Assembly (NCBI GenBank): GCA_001630475.1
Contig: KV419434.1
Span: forward strand, 113,528 to 177,527
DNA: 64,000 bases
Direction: 5' to 3'
Source of the DNA: Sistotremastrum niveocremeum HHB9708
Lineage: Eukaryota > Basidiomycota > Agaricomycetes > Sistotremastrales > Sistotremastraceae
The notes beneath the pieces were generated by a model. It saw nothing but the letters and a program-made list of their open reading frames with translations. It was not told where the DNA came from and ran no database searches. Each line of letters starts with the position of its first letter. Within the stretch, counting starts at the first letter, position 1. The translations under genes were made by a program, and so were the position numbers. Below are positions 47,699-58,646 of the stretch, piece by piece.

Positions 47699-49102
47699 AT
47701 GACTACTTCGAGATGCGATGTATTCTCTCTTGAGATGGACGACGATCTCAGAATTCCGGGCTCCATGGTCTCCGGATTCGTGGACATAAACCTTTCACGC
47801 GCGTTCGAAAAGAAAGTCAAGGAAGTTAGTGTGATGCTCGTTGGGGAAGTGACTACGTAAGCAAACAGAATATATACTTCCGAATTACAAAAAAATGACC
47901 TCTGATATTGCAGGAGAGTCTCGCAGACCGGTTTCGATACCAGCACGTCCGAGGAGGAGAGAAAATCCTTTATTGAGCAGAGGACTTCGTTATGGGAACT
48001 TGAGAAATCGCCTCCACCATTCAGCTCAAGCTCGGATTCAAACATTCTTTCGATCCCATTCGCTTTCGAGATACCGGACGAGTCGCTTCCTCCGTCATTC
48101 TGGTGTTCAACGGCAGAGGGTTGCGCGTTCGTGAAATACTTTGTGAAAGTCACCGCCTTCAGGGATGCGTGGTACAATTCGAATGTATCAATATCTCGAC
48201 CATTCCCATTCACTCCGTTCGATGACTCTGTTTTGTTGACTGATAGCGCAATTTCTTGCGCTGCTCGTGGAAAACACACGGCCCAGAAGTTGATGAGAAA
48301 AGGCGCATTATTCGGAGGGAGGGGGAAAGTGGAGGTCGATGTAAGCTGCTTTATTCCACCATAACGTTTGTTCCTCATTTCCGATTAGTTCTTCGTTCCT
48401 GGATTGCCGGTCATGCCCCAACTTCAGAGTATACCGGTCACAGTAGCCATCCGATGCTTCTCAAAGCCTCTCTCGAGCTCGCACTCCAAAGACCCATCTA
48501 AATTCACTTTCCCAAAACCTCCGGCTTGTCCTCGAGAAATCGCTTTGTACCTGACTTGCGTCTGCGATATTCGCGCACAACATTACGAGGTCACCTCCAT
48601 CGCTAGTCAGAAGCCGATCGGTTGTTTTGGGAAGCCGGCAAAACGTTTGCCCGACGATGCTTTGGCCGAGCGTGTCCGTGTGGCTGTTGAAGAGCCTGTG
48701 TGGTACCCCGACGAACAAAATTCCAAGGAAGGGAGATGGGGACAAGCTGTCGAATTATCGACTGAAGTGGTACTGTGTTGTTCGTCATCTTTTGATGTTG
48801 ATATCCTGAAGGTCAACGTACGTATTTACTCCTTTCATCATGCCTTCACTAAACAATGGTTGTAGTATCAACTTGACCTTAAAATATCCTTCGATGGGTT
48901 TGATAACGAGCTTGAGATGACGATCCCGCTAGGTCCTGTGTCTAGTGGGTTGTATAGGGATCAGCCTCATGATCACCTGCCTAAGTTAGATCTGCCGCCG
49001 TGAGTTCATTATATTCCCGAGCCAATCTCGTTCACTGATTCTGTCTACAGAGGATATTGGGAGGTCGTTCAAGTTGTTGAGGGCAAAAGTGCTGCCCAAT
49101 AA
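47699..49102 (+). CDS. Arrestin-like protein 5, with PPxY tail
   Basis: The clearest member of the family. The N-terminus reads MTTSRCDVFSLEMDDDLRIP, then GSMVSGFVDINLSRAF and VSVMLVGEVTT. The middle exon has PDESLPPSFW and VKYFVKVTAFRDAWYNSNVS, ending GGRGKVEVD. Exon 3 has MPQLQSIPVTVAIRCFSKPL and GRWGQAVELSTEVVL. Exon 4 has YQLDLKISFDGFDNELEMTI and ends KLDLPP. The last splice (donor gtgagt) supplies GYWEVVQVVEGKSAAQ, forming a PPGY motif. Retention would give CCG TGA, a protein ending exactly at LPP. About 405 residues. N-terminal identity to gene 6 (MTT...FSLE) shows these two are close tandem duplicates. Confidence 0.8.
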
Positions 49103-49455
49103 ATTGTGCTGGGTACACTTTCTGCCAGTACAGTGTCATCGAGTACTGTAGCAAGTGTAGTCTTAGATACAGGACCATTTTCGGTGAAAATATTTGGATT
49201 CTTGATGTCCTGTAATATTCCCTGCCCATGAGATACAGTTCGCCCAGTCCCTCTTATTTGTGTGCTTCGAGAGCGTCAAAGGCTATATTTGGCTGAAAAT
49301 ACAGGTTTCATACGTAAGCCACTACTGTTCAGAGCGTTCCAAGCACGTTCTCTGGGTGTTGCCATGGTACTACGCCACATCTTGCTATCCCGAGTCTCTT
49401 AAGACCCGATCGTACGCTGCACGAAGCTTCCTGGTCATTCGGTCTTTACATCCAG
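49103..49455. other. Spacer between arrestin-like genes 5 and 6
   Basis: No gene is supported; a 73-codon frame at 49260-49481 runs into the next gene's start out of frame. Confidence 0.4.
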
Positions 49456-50877
49456 ATGACTACTGCAATGCTTCGAGGTGAAATGTTCTCCTTGGAATTT
49501 CTCACGAATACGGATCCGCAGTCGACGATCGGAGGGTTAGTACACGTTAATTTCAAAAAAGTCATCGAGAAGAAGGTTCAAGAGATCAGGGTTGAGTTGA
49601 TCGTCGAAGCCAGAAGGTGAGTGACAAGATCTCAGAACCTAGTGAATTTGGATTGAAAGGAGGTGCATAGCAAAGTGGCGGTCGGAAACGACTCTCCGGA
49701 CGAGGCGTCCGAGGTTCTGGCTCGATTATATCCTATGAACGAAATTCTTTGGATCGCCACGAACGATGAAACTTCACTCAATGATTTGGCCCTTTTGGAT
49801 CACAAAACATTCGATTTTCGGTTCAGCCTTTCAGACACCGACAACCCTGATTCCATCCCACCACCCACATTCTCATTTCTGAGCGGATTTGCATTTCCAA
49901 TCTCCGAGGCCTCAATCAGTTATGCGATCAATGTGATCGGGAAACGGAGCGGTCAATGGTCTTCTGATATTCGTCTCGACCGGAAATTCAATTTCCTACC
50001 ATTGGATCATACGTCACTCGTCCCTCAAGATTTCGATCATGGCAAAATTTGGGGAAGGTTTCAGCAGTCTGTACGAAGCTGGAAGGATGCACTCAGATCT
50101 GGAGATGGCGGAAGAGTCGATTTGGAAGTGAGTCCACAACCTGTGAAAGGTGACTTAGTCTCACCATGCTCAGTTCTGGGGCCCAGACGTGAAAAGTCTC
50201 TCTTCCTTTCAAGCAATCCCCATCTCGATCACCGTCAAATGTTTTTCTAAGCATATGTCATCATCGCGCAGTACAGATCGTTCCGCCTTCACTTTCCCTC
50301 TCCCTCCTAAAACACCTCTCGATATCGAACTTCGATTACGCGCCATCTGCTCAGTCACCGCGAATGAACGTCAGTTGACAAAATCCAAGGATATCGCTTC
50401 TCTAGGACAATTCGGTCGAGCCAGTCCAAGCTCGACGTCCAAGGGATCATCACAGGATATCGTGACTGACGCAGTTGAGCCTACTTGGATAGCAGGCGCA
50501 TTTGGTACTTCACCTTCAGGAGGTGGAAGATGGCGCCAGACAGTTTCATTTCGCACTCACATCGTCTTGAGCTGTGCGCCTACGTTCGAAACTTCTCTGG
50601 ACAGCAGCCAAGATCTCTCCGTCCCTTCGAAGTTAAGAGGAAGGGGGAAAATTACCTTGGAATACGAGCTCGTCCTCAAGGTGTTATTTCCTGGATTGGG
50701 GAACAATGTGACTGGCATCATCCCATTGAAAAACCTTACATCTGGACTGCGACAAGGCCAAACTATTCCGGGTGTGGATGCCTCTCAGTGAGTTTACCTA
50801 ATTTTCCTGTGATCAACTTTTAATAATCGCGTAGAGGATCTACGAATCAAAGCCCGGGTTATTCCATAGGTCTATGA
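49456..50877 (+). CDS. Arrestin-like protein 6, no PPxY
   Basis: The start MTTAMLRGEMFSLEFLTNTD aligns with gene 5. The N-arrestin strand follows (GGLVHVNFKKVIEKKVQEIR, VELIVEARR), then a diverged middle exon (SGFAFPISEASISYAINVIG, KRSGQWSSDI), then FQAIPISITVKCFSKHM, GRWRQTVSFRTHIVLSC and YELVLKVLFPGLGNNVTGII. The last intron (donor gtgagt) appears to join VDASQ to GSTNQSPGYSIGL, ending at 50877. Without splicing the stop is at 50791. Neither form has a PPxY. The usual LPPSF signature in the middle exon is also lost. About 420 residues. Likely diverged after duplication. Confidence 0.65.
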
Positions 50878-51530
50878 ACAGAATCTGGAATTTGATGCCG
50901 CTCGTCTGTGAGCAAAGATGTTGGGGAAACGCTGCTTCGGCTCCGGGTATGCCTCCGGAGCGGAAGCTCGAAAGGGATTCCATCCCGAATGCGTAAAAGC
51001 TGGCACGAGAAGCAGTCGTTGAAGAAGGATCCGACTCGGAAAGACAGTCTCTTGATACTGTATTCATGGTGCTGATTTTGAGGCAATGTTCTTACCGGTG
51101 AATATTTGAGAGAATTATTCGAAGTGCCTTCCTCCGGATATCTCAGCCGTGCCGCGCGGGCGCTAAGTCGCCGATCCCATGCACAGACAGTCAACGACTT
51201 GGGATTATAACTGGCATCAACTTTACTAACTACTTCTATCTTTCTCAAGGCTGAGTTGGAGGTAGCGGAATTGAACTGTTGCTTTACTGTTTATCAGTCG
51301 CGAGCGAGCTTCATGCGGAAGGCACCTCAGGCTCTATTTTGATAAACCGGGTCAACAGCCAAACCTTTTTATTTCTGTGACTCGGTATTCACTCTGGCAA
51401 TCGTAGTGCCCTCCTCTATTGCCGATCGCATTCCCCAAAATCATAGATTCAATCTCAAGCGGAACTCCACACGAAGCCATCAGCAGTCCGGAACTTGGTT
51501 GCTGGAGTCAGAAAGCCGTTGCCGGTAGAG
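50878..51530. other. Spacer, possibly with decayed arrestin sequence
   Basis: A minus-strand frame of 129 codons (50859-51248) overlaps the previous gene's end and has no family features. No gene is supported. Confidence 0.35.
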
Positions 51531-51534
51531 CGTT

Positions 51535-51735
51535 TTGGTGGTTCGAGAGTTGCGGATTATTATTTCAATGCCGGTAATTGTACGTGGGATGCGAGGAGGT
51601 TCAATCAGAGTTGATTTGTCGATATCACGTCTTAAGGACGTTCCAACCCATGTTGAGCTCTCTGCCCGACTGATCGTGGCATTGATATCCGAATTCCGCT
51701 CCGGTTGGGCGGAATATCACGTGTATATGGGGTAA
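51535..51735 (+). pseudogene. Probable relic of an arrestin N-terminal exon
   Basis: The open frame contains RGGSIRVDLSISRLKDVPTH followed by VELSARLIVAL. This matches in spacing and residues the N-arrestin strand of the nearby genes (GSMVSGFVDINL...VSVMLVGEV). No middle or C-terminal arrestin exons follow before the fumarate reductase at 51869, so it looks like the left-over start of an eighth copy. The similarity is short and the call is tentative. Confidence 0.35.
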
Positions 51736-51868
51736 ATCGGCACTGCATGTGATTCTCTCAAGGGCCCGGCTCTGCTCCGTTAACTACTATAAGACTTCCA
51801 TCCGCCCGAATCTCCCAAACTGCACCTCTCCTGCTTCCTGCCATCTCATAGCTTGTTCTATACACAAA

Positions 51869-54203
51869 ATGTCTAATCAGGTCATCGTCGTTGGAGGTGG
51901 TCTTGCCGGTCTTTCGGCGGCTCATACTCTCCTTGAGAGAGGAGCTAATGTATTGCTGCTCGACAAGCAAGGGTGTGTGCGGCATTTGCGCTTTATCGAA
52001 CTACAACTGATCTTATGGCTGTAGATTCATGGGAGGTGAATATTGTATCATATGTGTCCAGAGTTTGAAATGCTGAAAGCGTCGTTTCAGGAAACTCGAC
52101 GAAGGCTACGAGGTACGTTGAATGAAGCTCGCAAAGTCGCCACGCATTAACTGGTCTCTACAGTGGTATCAACGGTGCTGGAACTAGCACTCAGCACGAC
52201 CAGAACATCCCTGATAGCGCCAAAATCTTCTTCGAGGACACGAAACGATCAGTGCGTGGCCGGCCCCTAATCCTCGGAGCGCCTAGCTGATCTGTAGCGT
52301 TTCACAGGCTCGCGATCTTGCCCGAGACGACTTGATCAAAGTCCTTACCGGCCGCTCTGGTGATGCCGTGAACTGGTTGCAAGAGAAGTTCGCTCTGGAT
52401 CTCTCCAAAGTTGCCCGACTTGGTGGTCACTCGCAACCGCGTACCCACCGTGGTGGCGCTCAGTTCCCCGGCATGGTCATCACCTACGCTCAGCTCGAAC
52501 GCCTCGAAGATCTTGCCGCTTCCATCCCTGACCGTGTCCAGATCAAGAAGAAGGCTCAGGTCACGAAACTCATCCAGGAGAACGGAGCAGTCGTCGGCGT
52601 CGAATATTCATTCAACGGCAAGACTGAGACAGCACTCGGCCCAGTTATTCTTGCTACCGGTGGTTACGCTGCTGATTTCACCTCAACTTCGCTACTCAAG
52701 AAGTATCGCCCTGAGCTCTGGGATCTCCCCACCACCAACGGCGACCACTGTACCGGCGACGGTCAAAAGATGGCTATGGCAATCGGCGCTCACGGTATCG
52801 ATTTGGAGAAAGTTCAAGTGCACCCCACCGGTCTTGTCGACCCCAATGAGCCGGGCGTACGTTGTTTCTCCTGAGTCCCTGATGCGATCACTGACGATCT
52901 ATATCTCCTTTCCAGGCTAAAGTCAAATTCCTTGCTGCCGAAGCTCTTCGTGGTGTTGGTGGTCTCCTGCTCGATAACGAAGGCCAGCGATTCGCTGATG
53001 AGCTGGGTCATCGTGATTACGTAACTGGTCGGATGTGGGAAAACGGCAAGGTCGGCTAACCTTATTTTGGTCGCGTGGCATTCCTGATCCAGTAATTCCA
53101 GTTCCCGATCCGCCTCATCCTCAACGGCCAGGCATCCAATGAGATCGAATGGCATTGTAAGCACTACGTTGGCCGTGGCTTGATGAAGAGATTCGAGAGC
53201 GGCGCTGCTCTTGCCAAAGAGTGGGGTATCGATGAGAAGGTCCTCAAGAAGACTTGTGCGTCTAGCCTCTCACGTCGATTAAATTTTCTATTTGCTCATC
53301 GATGTTGCAGTCGACGACTACAATGCTGTTGTTCGTTCCAAGAAAGACCCCTTCGGCAAGAAGTTCTTCCCCGGTGGCGAATTCAGAATGGACGACTTCT
53401 TCCACGTCGCACACATGACCCCTGTCCTCCATTATACCATGGGTGGTCTCGAAATCGACCCCGAGTCCCGCGTCATCAGCGAGCAGGGCAAGCCCATCCC
53501 CGGTCTCTTCGCCGCCGGTGAAGTTGCTGGTGGTGTCCACGGTGCCAACCGTCTCGGTGGTAGCTCATTGCTTGGATGTGTCGTCTTCGGTCGTGTATCC
53601 GGTGATTCGGCAGCTGCTTACCTGCTCCAGACATCCAGCAGCGCATCTGACAAGGCTGCTGGTCGTTTGGGTGCCGTTTCTGGGCATCTTTTGGAGACGA
53701 AGGTGAAGATCGACCCCAGTGCTCAGACCGTCAACCTCGAGTTCTCTTGGGCCAACGGTTCTACCTCTTCATCGTCCACCTCCGCATCTTCATCCGCTCC
53801 TTCCCCTTCGACTCCAGCTCCCGCTGCCTCGTCTGGCGGATCTTCCGAACCTGCTACTCAGGACGCTGCCGAAGAGAAGTCCACTTCTTCGGAGTCCGGA
53901 TCTTCAGGACAATACACTGTCGAAGAAGTCAGCAAGCACAACAAGAAAGACGATGTATGGGTGATCATCGATGGTCAGGTTCTGGACGTTACCAAGTTCC
54001 TTCCTGACCACCCCGGAGGCGAGAAGGCCATCCTCCTGTACGCCGGCCGAGACGCAACAGAAGAATTCAACATGCTCCATGATCCTAAGGTACATTATCT
54101 TCCTCAATATCAACTGATACGAGTGCTGATCGCTCCTCTTTCGTCCGCTTAGGTCATCCCCCGATACGCAGCAGATTCTGTTATCGGTGTTGTGAAGAAG
54201 TAG
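51869..54203 (+). CDS. Fumarate reductase-type flavoprotein fused to cytochrome b5
   Basis: FAD-dependent enzyme reducing fumarate to succinate, of the soluble Osm1/Frd1 type. N-terminal FAD motif [19 protein letters not shown], then two tiny exons giving [20 protein letters not shown], the substrate-site region HPTGLVDP, and the end of the FAD domain [18 protein letters not shown] Ser/Ala/Pro-rich linker of about 70 residues follows, then a cytochrome b5 domain ([20 protein letters not shown]) with haem histidines in [10 protein letters not shown] and the NMLHDPKV segment. About 650 residues, roughly eight exons. No signal peptide is seen, so a cytosolic location is likely. The b5 domain implies an electron donor other than free flavin. 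Codon use is strongly biased to C-ending codons, unlike its arrestin neighbours, suggesting high expression. Confidence 0.9.
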
Positions 54204-54777
54204 CTCGAGTGAGATGATATCTCGGTTGCTTAGTTTCTTGATGAAAGCCGCTGCTTTCGCTCATCTTCATCCAATGCATTATCTTCCTTCATTGCTTGTT
54301 AGACTATGACCTTTTCGTCCACATTACAAAATTCTGTTTCTCTCGACTTTTGTTGTAGTTATCATGTAGTTCAAGCTATGAAAATAAACTACGAATGTAC
54401 CATACAACTGTATAAGCGCATCCAATGACCAACGCATTCAGGTGTGCTGCCAGTCATAGTAGCCTTGCTGGCCTAACGAAGCCTAACGAGTAGTAGATCG
54501 CTAAGCGCCCGTCATGTTCCTTGCAACGCGCAGCTCTCTTCTCAGATCGTCGCGACCATGGCGTGACCTGAGCGCTCTCTCGATACCCAATCGCATCTCT
54601 TATTGATTGCTGTACTATAGCAGCATTAAGGTACGAGTGTATAGCATCATCTATGCGGGGATCGTTTCCGCAGCAGTGCATCCAGCTGATCGCGTTTCAT
54701 ACACAGTTATATCTCACTATATATTAACTGGATAACGGCTGCATCAACGGGACATTCTACTATCAGTGGGATCAGCT
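54204..54777. other. Spacer upstream of arrestin-like gene 7
   Basis: 3' region of the fumarate reductase, then promoter. A 75-codon minus-strand frame (54454-54681) has no recognised features. A tatatatt sequence lies near 54718. Confidence 0.4.
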
Positions 54778-56335
54778 ATGCCACTTCCTCTGCGAAAGAA
54801 TACTGCGAAGATCGATCAAATTATCTCTTTGGATTGTTCACCGGGTCTGATTACGCCTGGCTCGCTCGTGAATGGCGTTGTGCGTGTCGATACAAAGTTA
54901 GCAGAGAGGAAAGGGTTACGGGAGATCACTGTTGAGCTGGTGGGTGAGATCCGAATGTGAGCTGGTAACGGTTTTGGGGATAGGATGAAGCTGATTGTCG
55001 ATAGAGCGATTGACACTGCGGGAGGCAAGGACGAGTGGGCTACTATACGCCAGAAGAAGAGTATTCTGCAAGGTGATGGTCTCAAGATGACAGTCTGGAA
55101 AGGCTCCTCAGACCTCGTCCAAGACGACTCGCCGAAATGGAATAAGCTCGACAAGGAAGCCTCTCCACCACCCTCGTTCCAGAGTGCTATCGCAGAAAGC
55201 TCTGGAATGATATCCTTCGCGTTCTCCCTTCCATTCCCTACAGATACGGCTCTCCCTCCTTCGTTTTGCGATAACGTCTATGTGAGCTATGCAGAGGGCA
55301 TTGTCTCGTCTGTACAGTACTTTGTACAGGTCAAGGGACTGAAGAACGAGAACCCAAATCATGAGTCCAATGTCACACTCGTCAAGCCATTTGTGTATCT
55401 TCCGTACGACGACAGCCCGCCTCCTCCTGTTCATGGTATCGCTATGAGGACTTGGAAAGGTGGCTCGAATCCGACGAAGGTGGCGATGTTCGGGGAGAAG
55501 AAGGTTGGGGAAGTTCAAGTAGGAGTGAGTGAAACTCTCTTGACTTCGTTGACTGAGACTGACGCGATCCTCTCTTCGAAGTTATCCGTTCCGAGCCTGC
55601 CCAGCTTCCCCCTTTCTCAAGAAATACCGATATCTATTGAGATCACCTGCTTCTCGCCATACATGTCCGCGAACGAATCCAACAACCCTTCTTCGTTCAA
55701 GTTCCCCTTGCCTCCAACGACCGCACAGGATTTGGAGTTGAAACTCTTTCGTCGTGTGGTAGCAGTCGTGGGGAAGATGAAACATCGCATGCATCGCCGA
55801 ATTGATCTCGGTCCTGTCGCGGGCTTCGGAAAGAAGGAGAGCACAGGGTTCAAGAGCCTGGTGCATGCCGATGTAGGAGCACCTGAATGGATTGTCAGAG
55901 AAGATAACAAGAAAGAAGGAAGGTGGCGACAAACGGTTCAGTTTCAGTCTAGCTTGTTCTTTGACTGTTCGCCAACGTTTGAACATGAGAATTTATCCAT
56001 TCGGGTATGTGTTTGGCTGCTCTCGTCATCTGGCAGATATTGAGGAAACATTCCGCTTCTTTGCAGTATATGCTCGATTTGAAAGTACCGTTTCCCGGCA
56101 TTGGAAACAACCTCGAATTAAGCGCTACACTTCCCCCTATCACGTCCGGAATAATCGCAAATATCGACATTCCCGATGGGTTCAACAAGAAGCTTGATCT
56201 TCATCCGTGAGTTCCTCATGCTTACCTTAAAGGCCCGCGTTTCAATTTGGCATATGGTACAGATCATATTTTGAGAGGGTTCCGGTTGACGGCTTTCCGA
56301 CGGCTTGGAAGCAAACTTTGACGCTCCCCGGGTGA
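54778..56335 (+). CDS. Arrestin-like protein 7, degenerate PY
   Basis: The start ATG at 54778 gives MPLPLRKNTAKIDQIISLDC; an in-frame GTG 12 bases upstream is ignored. N-arrestin strand TPGSLVNGVVRVDTKLAERK, then VELVGEIR and a splice to MMKLIVDRAIDTAGGKDEW. The long middle exon has TDTALPPSFCDN and VQYFVQVKGLKNENPNHESN. Exon 3 has SLPSFPLSQEIPISIEITCF, GRWRQTVQFQSSLFFDCSPT, and exon 4 has YMLDLKVPFPGIGNNLELSA. The last splice joins LDLHP to SYFERVPVDGFPTAWKQTLT, giving HPSY rather than PPSY. Retention would stop at once (CCG TGA). About 440 residues, the longest of the family. It is separated from the rest by the fumarate reductase. Confidence 0.75.
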
Positions 56336-56603
56336 GATTAGTGTATTATTGTCATGGCGTATATAAAGCAATATTATTCTTGACTCCGGGCCTGTGCAAG
56401 TTCATTCAGTGCAACTGCTACAATCGACGGTATCCGGAAGTTACCGGCCTCGCGCCTCTCAACGATAACCGGCTGCCGATAGCTATAGCTCAATCCGATA
56501 CCTCGATCGAGTGCTGAGTACTGAGGTATATAGCTATACCACTCATGGCCTGCATGCGTCTGAATGCTTTCAAAATCAGTTTTATAGAAAGCTGGCTTAG
56601 CAG

Positions 56604-58202
56604 ATGCCGAGCATCCATGATGTGCCGACCGAAATGGTCCTCAAAATCCTAGATGGCGCCCGGTTGCGAGATATCGTTTCTTTAGCACAGGTATGTCACT
56701 TCGCAGATAGTTTGAGGCTTAGCTCATATAAATGTACGATGTAGGCCTCTTCAAAGTTCTATACCATAGCAAAGGAATACAGATCGCTTTGGCTTCAGGC
56801 GTTGGCTGACGACGTCATCGATATTCCCATCCCCGCTGGTCATACCATCCACACTGTCCCGATCAGCTCGATCTTTGCATTCGCTTTGAGGGCTGTTTCC
56901 ATACGCTCAGTACTCAGCTCTTCTGGCCCCGCAAAGAAGTACCGTCTTTTCCACAAGACCGATTTACGCAGGAGAGACCCAAGGACGATCTGCCACCCGA
57001 TCCAAGGCAGCGGATTCTCTCTCATATATGATTATTTGGGAAACTCTGTGCATCTTATCAAAGAGTCTCGTCGAGAGGATGATGAGTTGTCACCTGAAGA
57101 TCGTGTTTTACATATCGAAGGCGCAATCAAGAGTCTCGACTTGGAGACCATAGGAAATGGAGAAGTTTCGCTCACTGTTCTTTATAAATCCGCTGATGAA
57201 CGAAGGTATGTTTCTCAGTGGACTTTCCGCCTGGCAAAAACTAATCGCTGCTCTTAGCTATGTCGAGTCCATCACTCTCTCCTTCTCACTGGACACTCAA
57301 ACTTACACTCATAAACGGGGCCGCATTTCTGTTGTGGCACATGATCCGATATCGGTGGTCAAGTCTTCAAATATGATTTTGTGTTGTACAGAATCTGAGA
57401 CAGAGTTTCTACTCTTTCACGTCGAACGCCAGGTCGGACTCCGAATTACTCCTCGCTTGAAGTCAGGTCTTGTGAGTACTAAACGCCTCGGCTAGTATGA
57501 TTTACCAAGTTTTTATCTCAGACGCCGTGTGTGAGGCATCCATATTTTGTGCCTTCGCTATCCAAGATTGCTTTGAATCTGGTGATAGAAACTGAGGAAT
57601 CAAGACACTTTAGAATTGCCCTCATTGATATTCCCGAATTTCCTGATTCTCTCACGAATTCGGATAGAGGAGAAGCTGCAACTCATTGGCTGCCGCTCGA
57701 AATGTCACTGGACCCGAAATACTGTCAAATCTTCACTCGGCCGCCGTATAGCCAAGCTAGTCTTCCCTCACCGGATTTCTCATCCCCAATCGACTTCATT
57801 CCTAAGGAGCTCGTGCCCATCGAGTTCCTCTCTATGGAAATCATCTCCAACCCATACCATGGGTTTGAGCAGCGGTTCGCCGCCATTGTCTATGACAAAA
57901 CTGCCCAAAAATTGACTGGAGTATGTCTGGAGCCAGTCATACCAGCCTTGGGATTGATCCTGAAAACGTGGAGAGCCACCGAGCTCGCCAACTGGTCTCC
58001 AAAGAAAGGGCCTTTGTTAGACCTTCATTCTCTTCACCCTGAAGGGAACAAAGTGTTGCGTACGAAGTTTTTGATGCCGTCTGATATGAGCAATGGGCGG
58101 GACGTGTCTGTGTGGGACATTGACCACTTGAACGGGCGCTTGTATGTGAACGTCCGAGAAAAGGACACGGCGATGGAATTATCATATGTCATTCAGTACT
58201 GA
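56604..58202 (+). CDS. F-box protein, paralogue C
   Basis: The clearest F-box of the three paralogues: VPTEMVLKILDGARLRDIVS, then LAQ joined by an intron (donor gtatgt) to ASSKFYTIAKEYRSLWLQAL. The body resembles paralogues A and B (IPAGHTIHTV aligning with LPLGITLQTI) and the C-terminus ends LSYVIQY as the others end IQY/VQY. About 475 residues in four exons. F-box proteins bring substrates to the Skp1-Cullin ubiquitin ligase; the substrate here is unknown. The start MPSIHDVPTEM is the first ATG with a complete motif. Paralogues A and B lie more than 50 kb away at the left end of the window, so the family is dispersed around this region. Confidence 0.75.
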
Positions 58203-58646
58203 AATCTGTCGTAGATTTTTCTTCTTATAGTGACATCTCTTCTCTTTCCTACACCCAATAACCATTGTATTATGTATGCTTACTCCTTTCGCATGACGCT
58301 TTATATCATACTCCTCGTTGAGCAGAGGTGAGGGCGAATGCCATGCCGTTAATGCGTTCGCGCTCGAATTTATATCTTCGAATTCTATATATATCTCCCA
58401 ATGACACCTGCATCCTCCATTCATCTCACTCGGTCACCAAATTGTCAGTGGAATATTCAGCAATATAATCCTGCTCCATCCAGTCATTACTTCAACTCTT
58501 TCTCCATTCAATTACTAGTCTGAGCAAGCTCCAGAGTCTATTGAAACCTATGAGATCTACATCTGGAACTCAAGCCACCAGTCCACTCTTTTAACCAATC
58601 AAATTCAACAGAACAATTTTCTTGTTCTCGCCACTACACTCCAACG
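58203..58646. other. Spacer upstream of a small hypothetical gene
   Basis: 3' region of the F-box gene and promoter; no gene is seen. Confidence 0.4.

Noticed and set aside
50859-51248. 129-codon minus-strand frame after arrestin gene 6
   Set aside because: It overlaps the plus-strand gene's end and lacks any recognisable motif.
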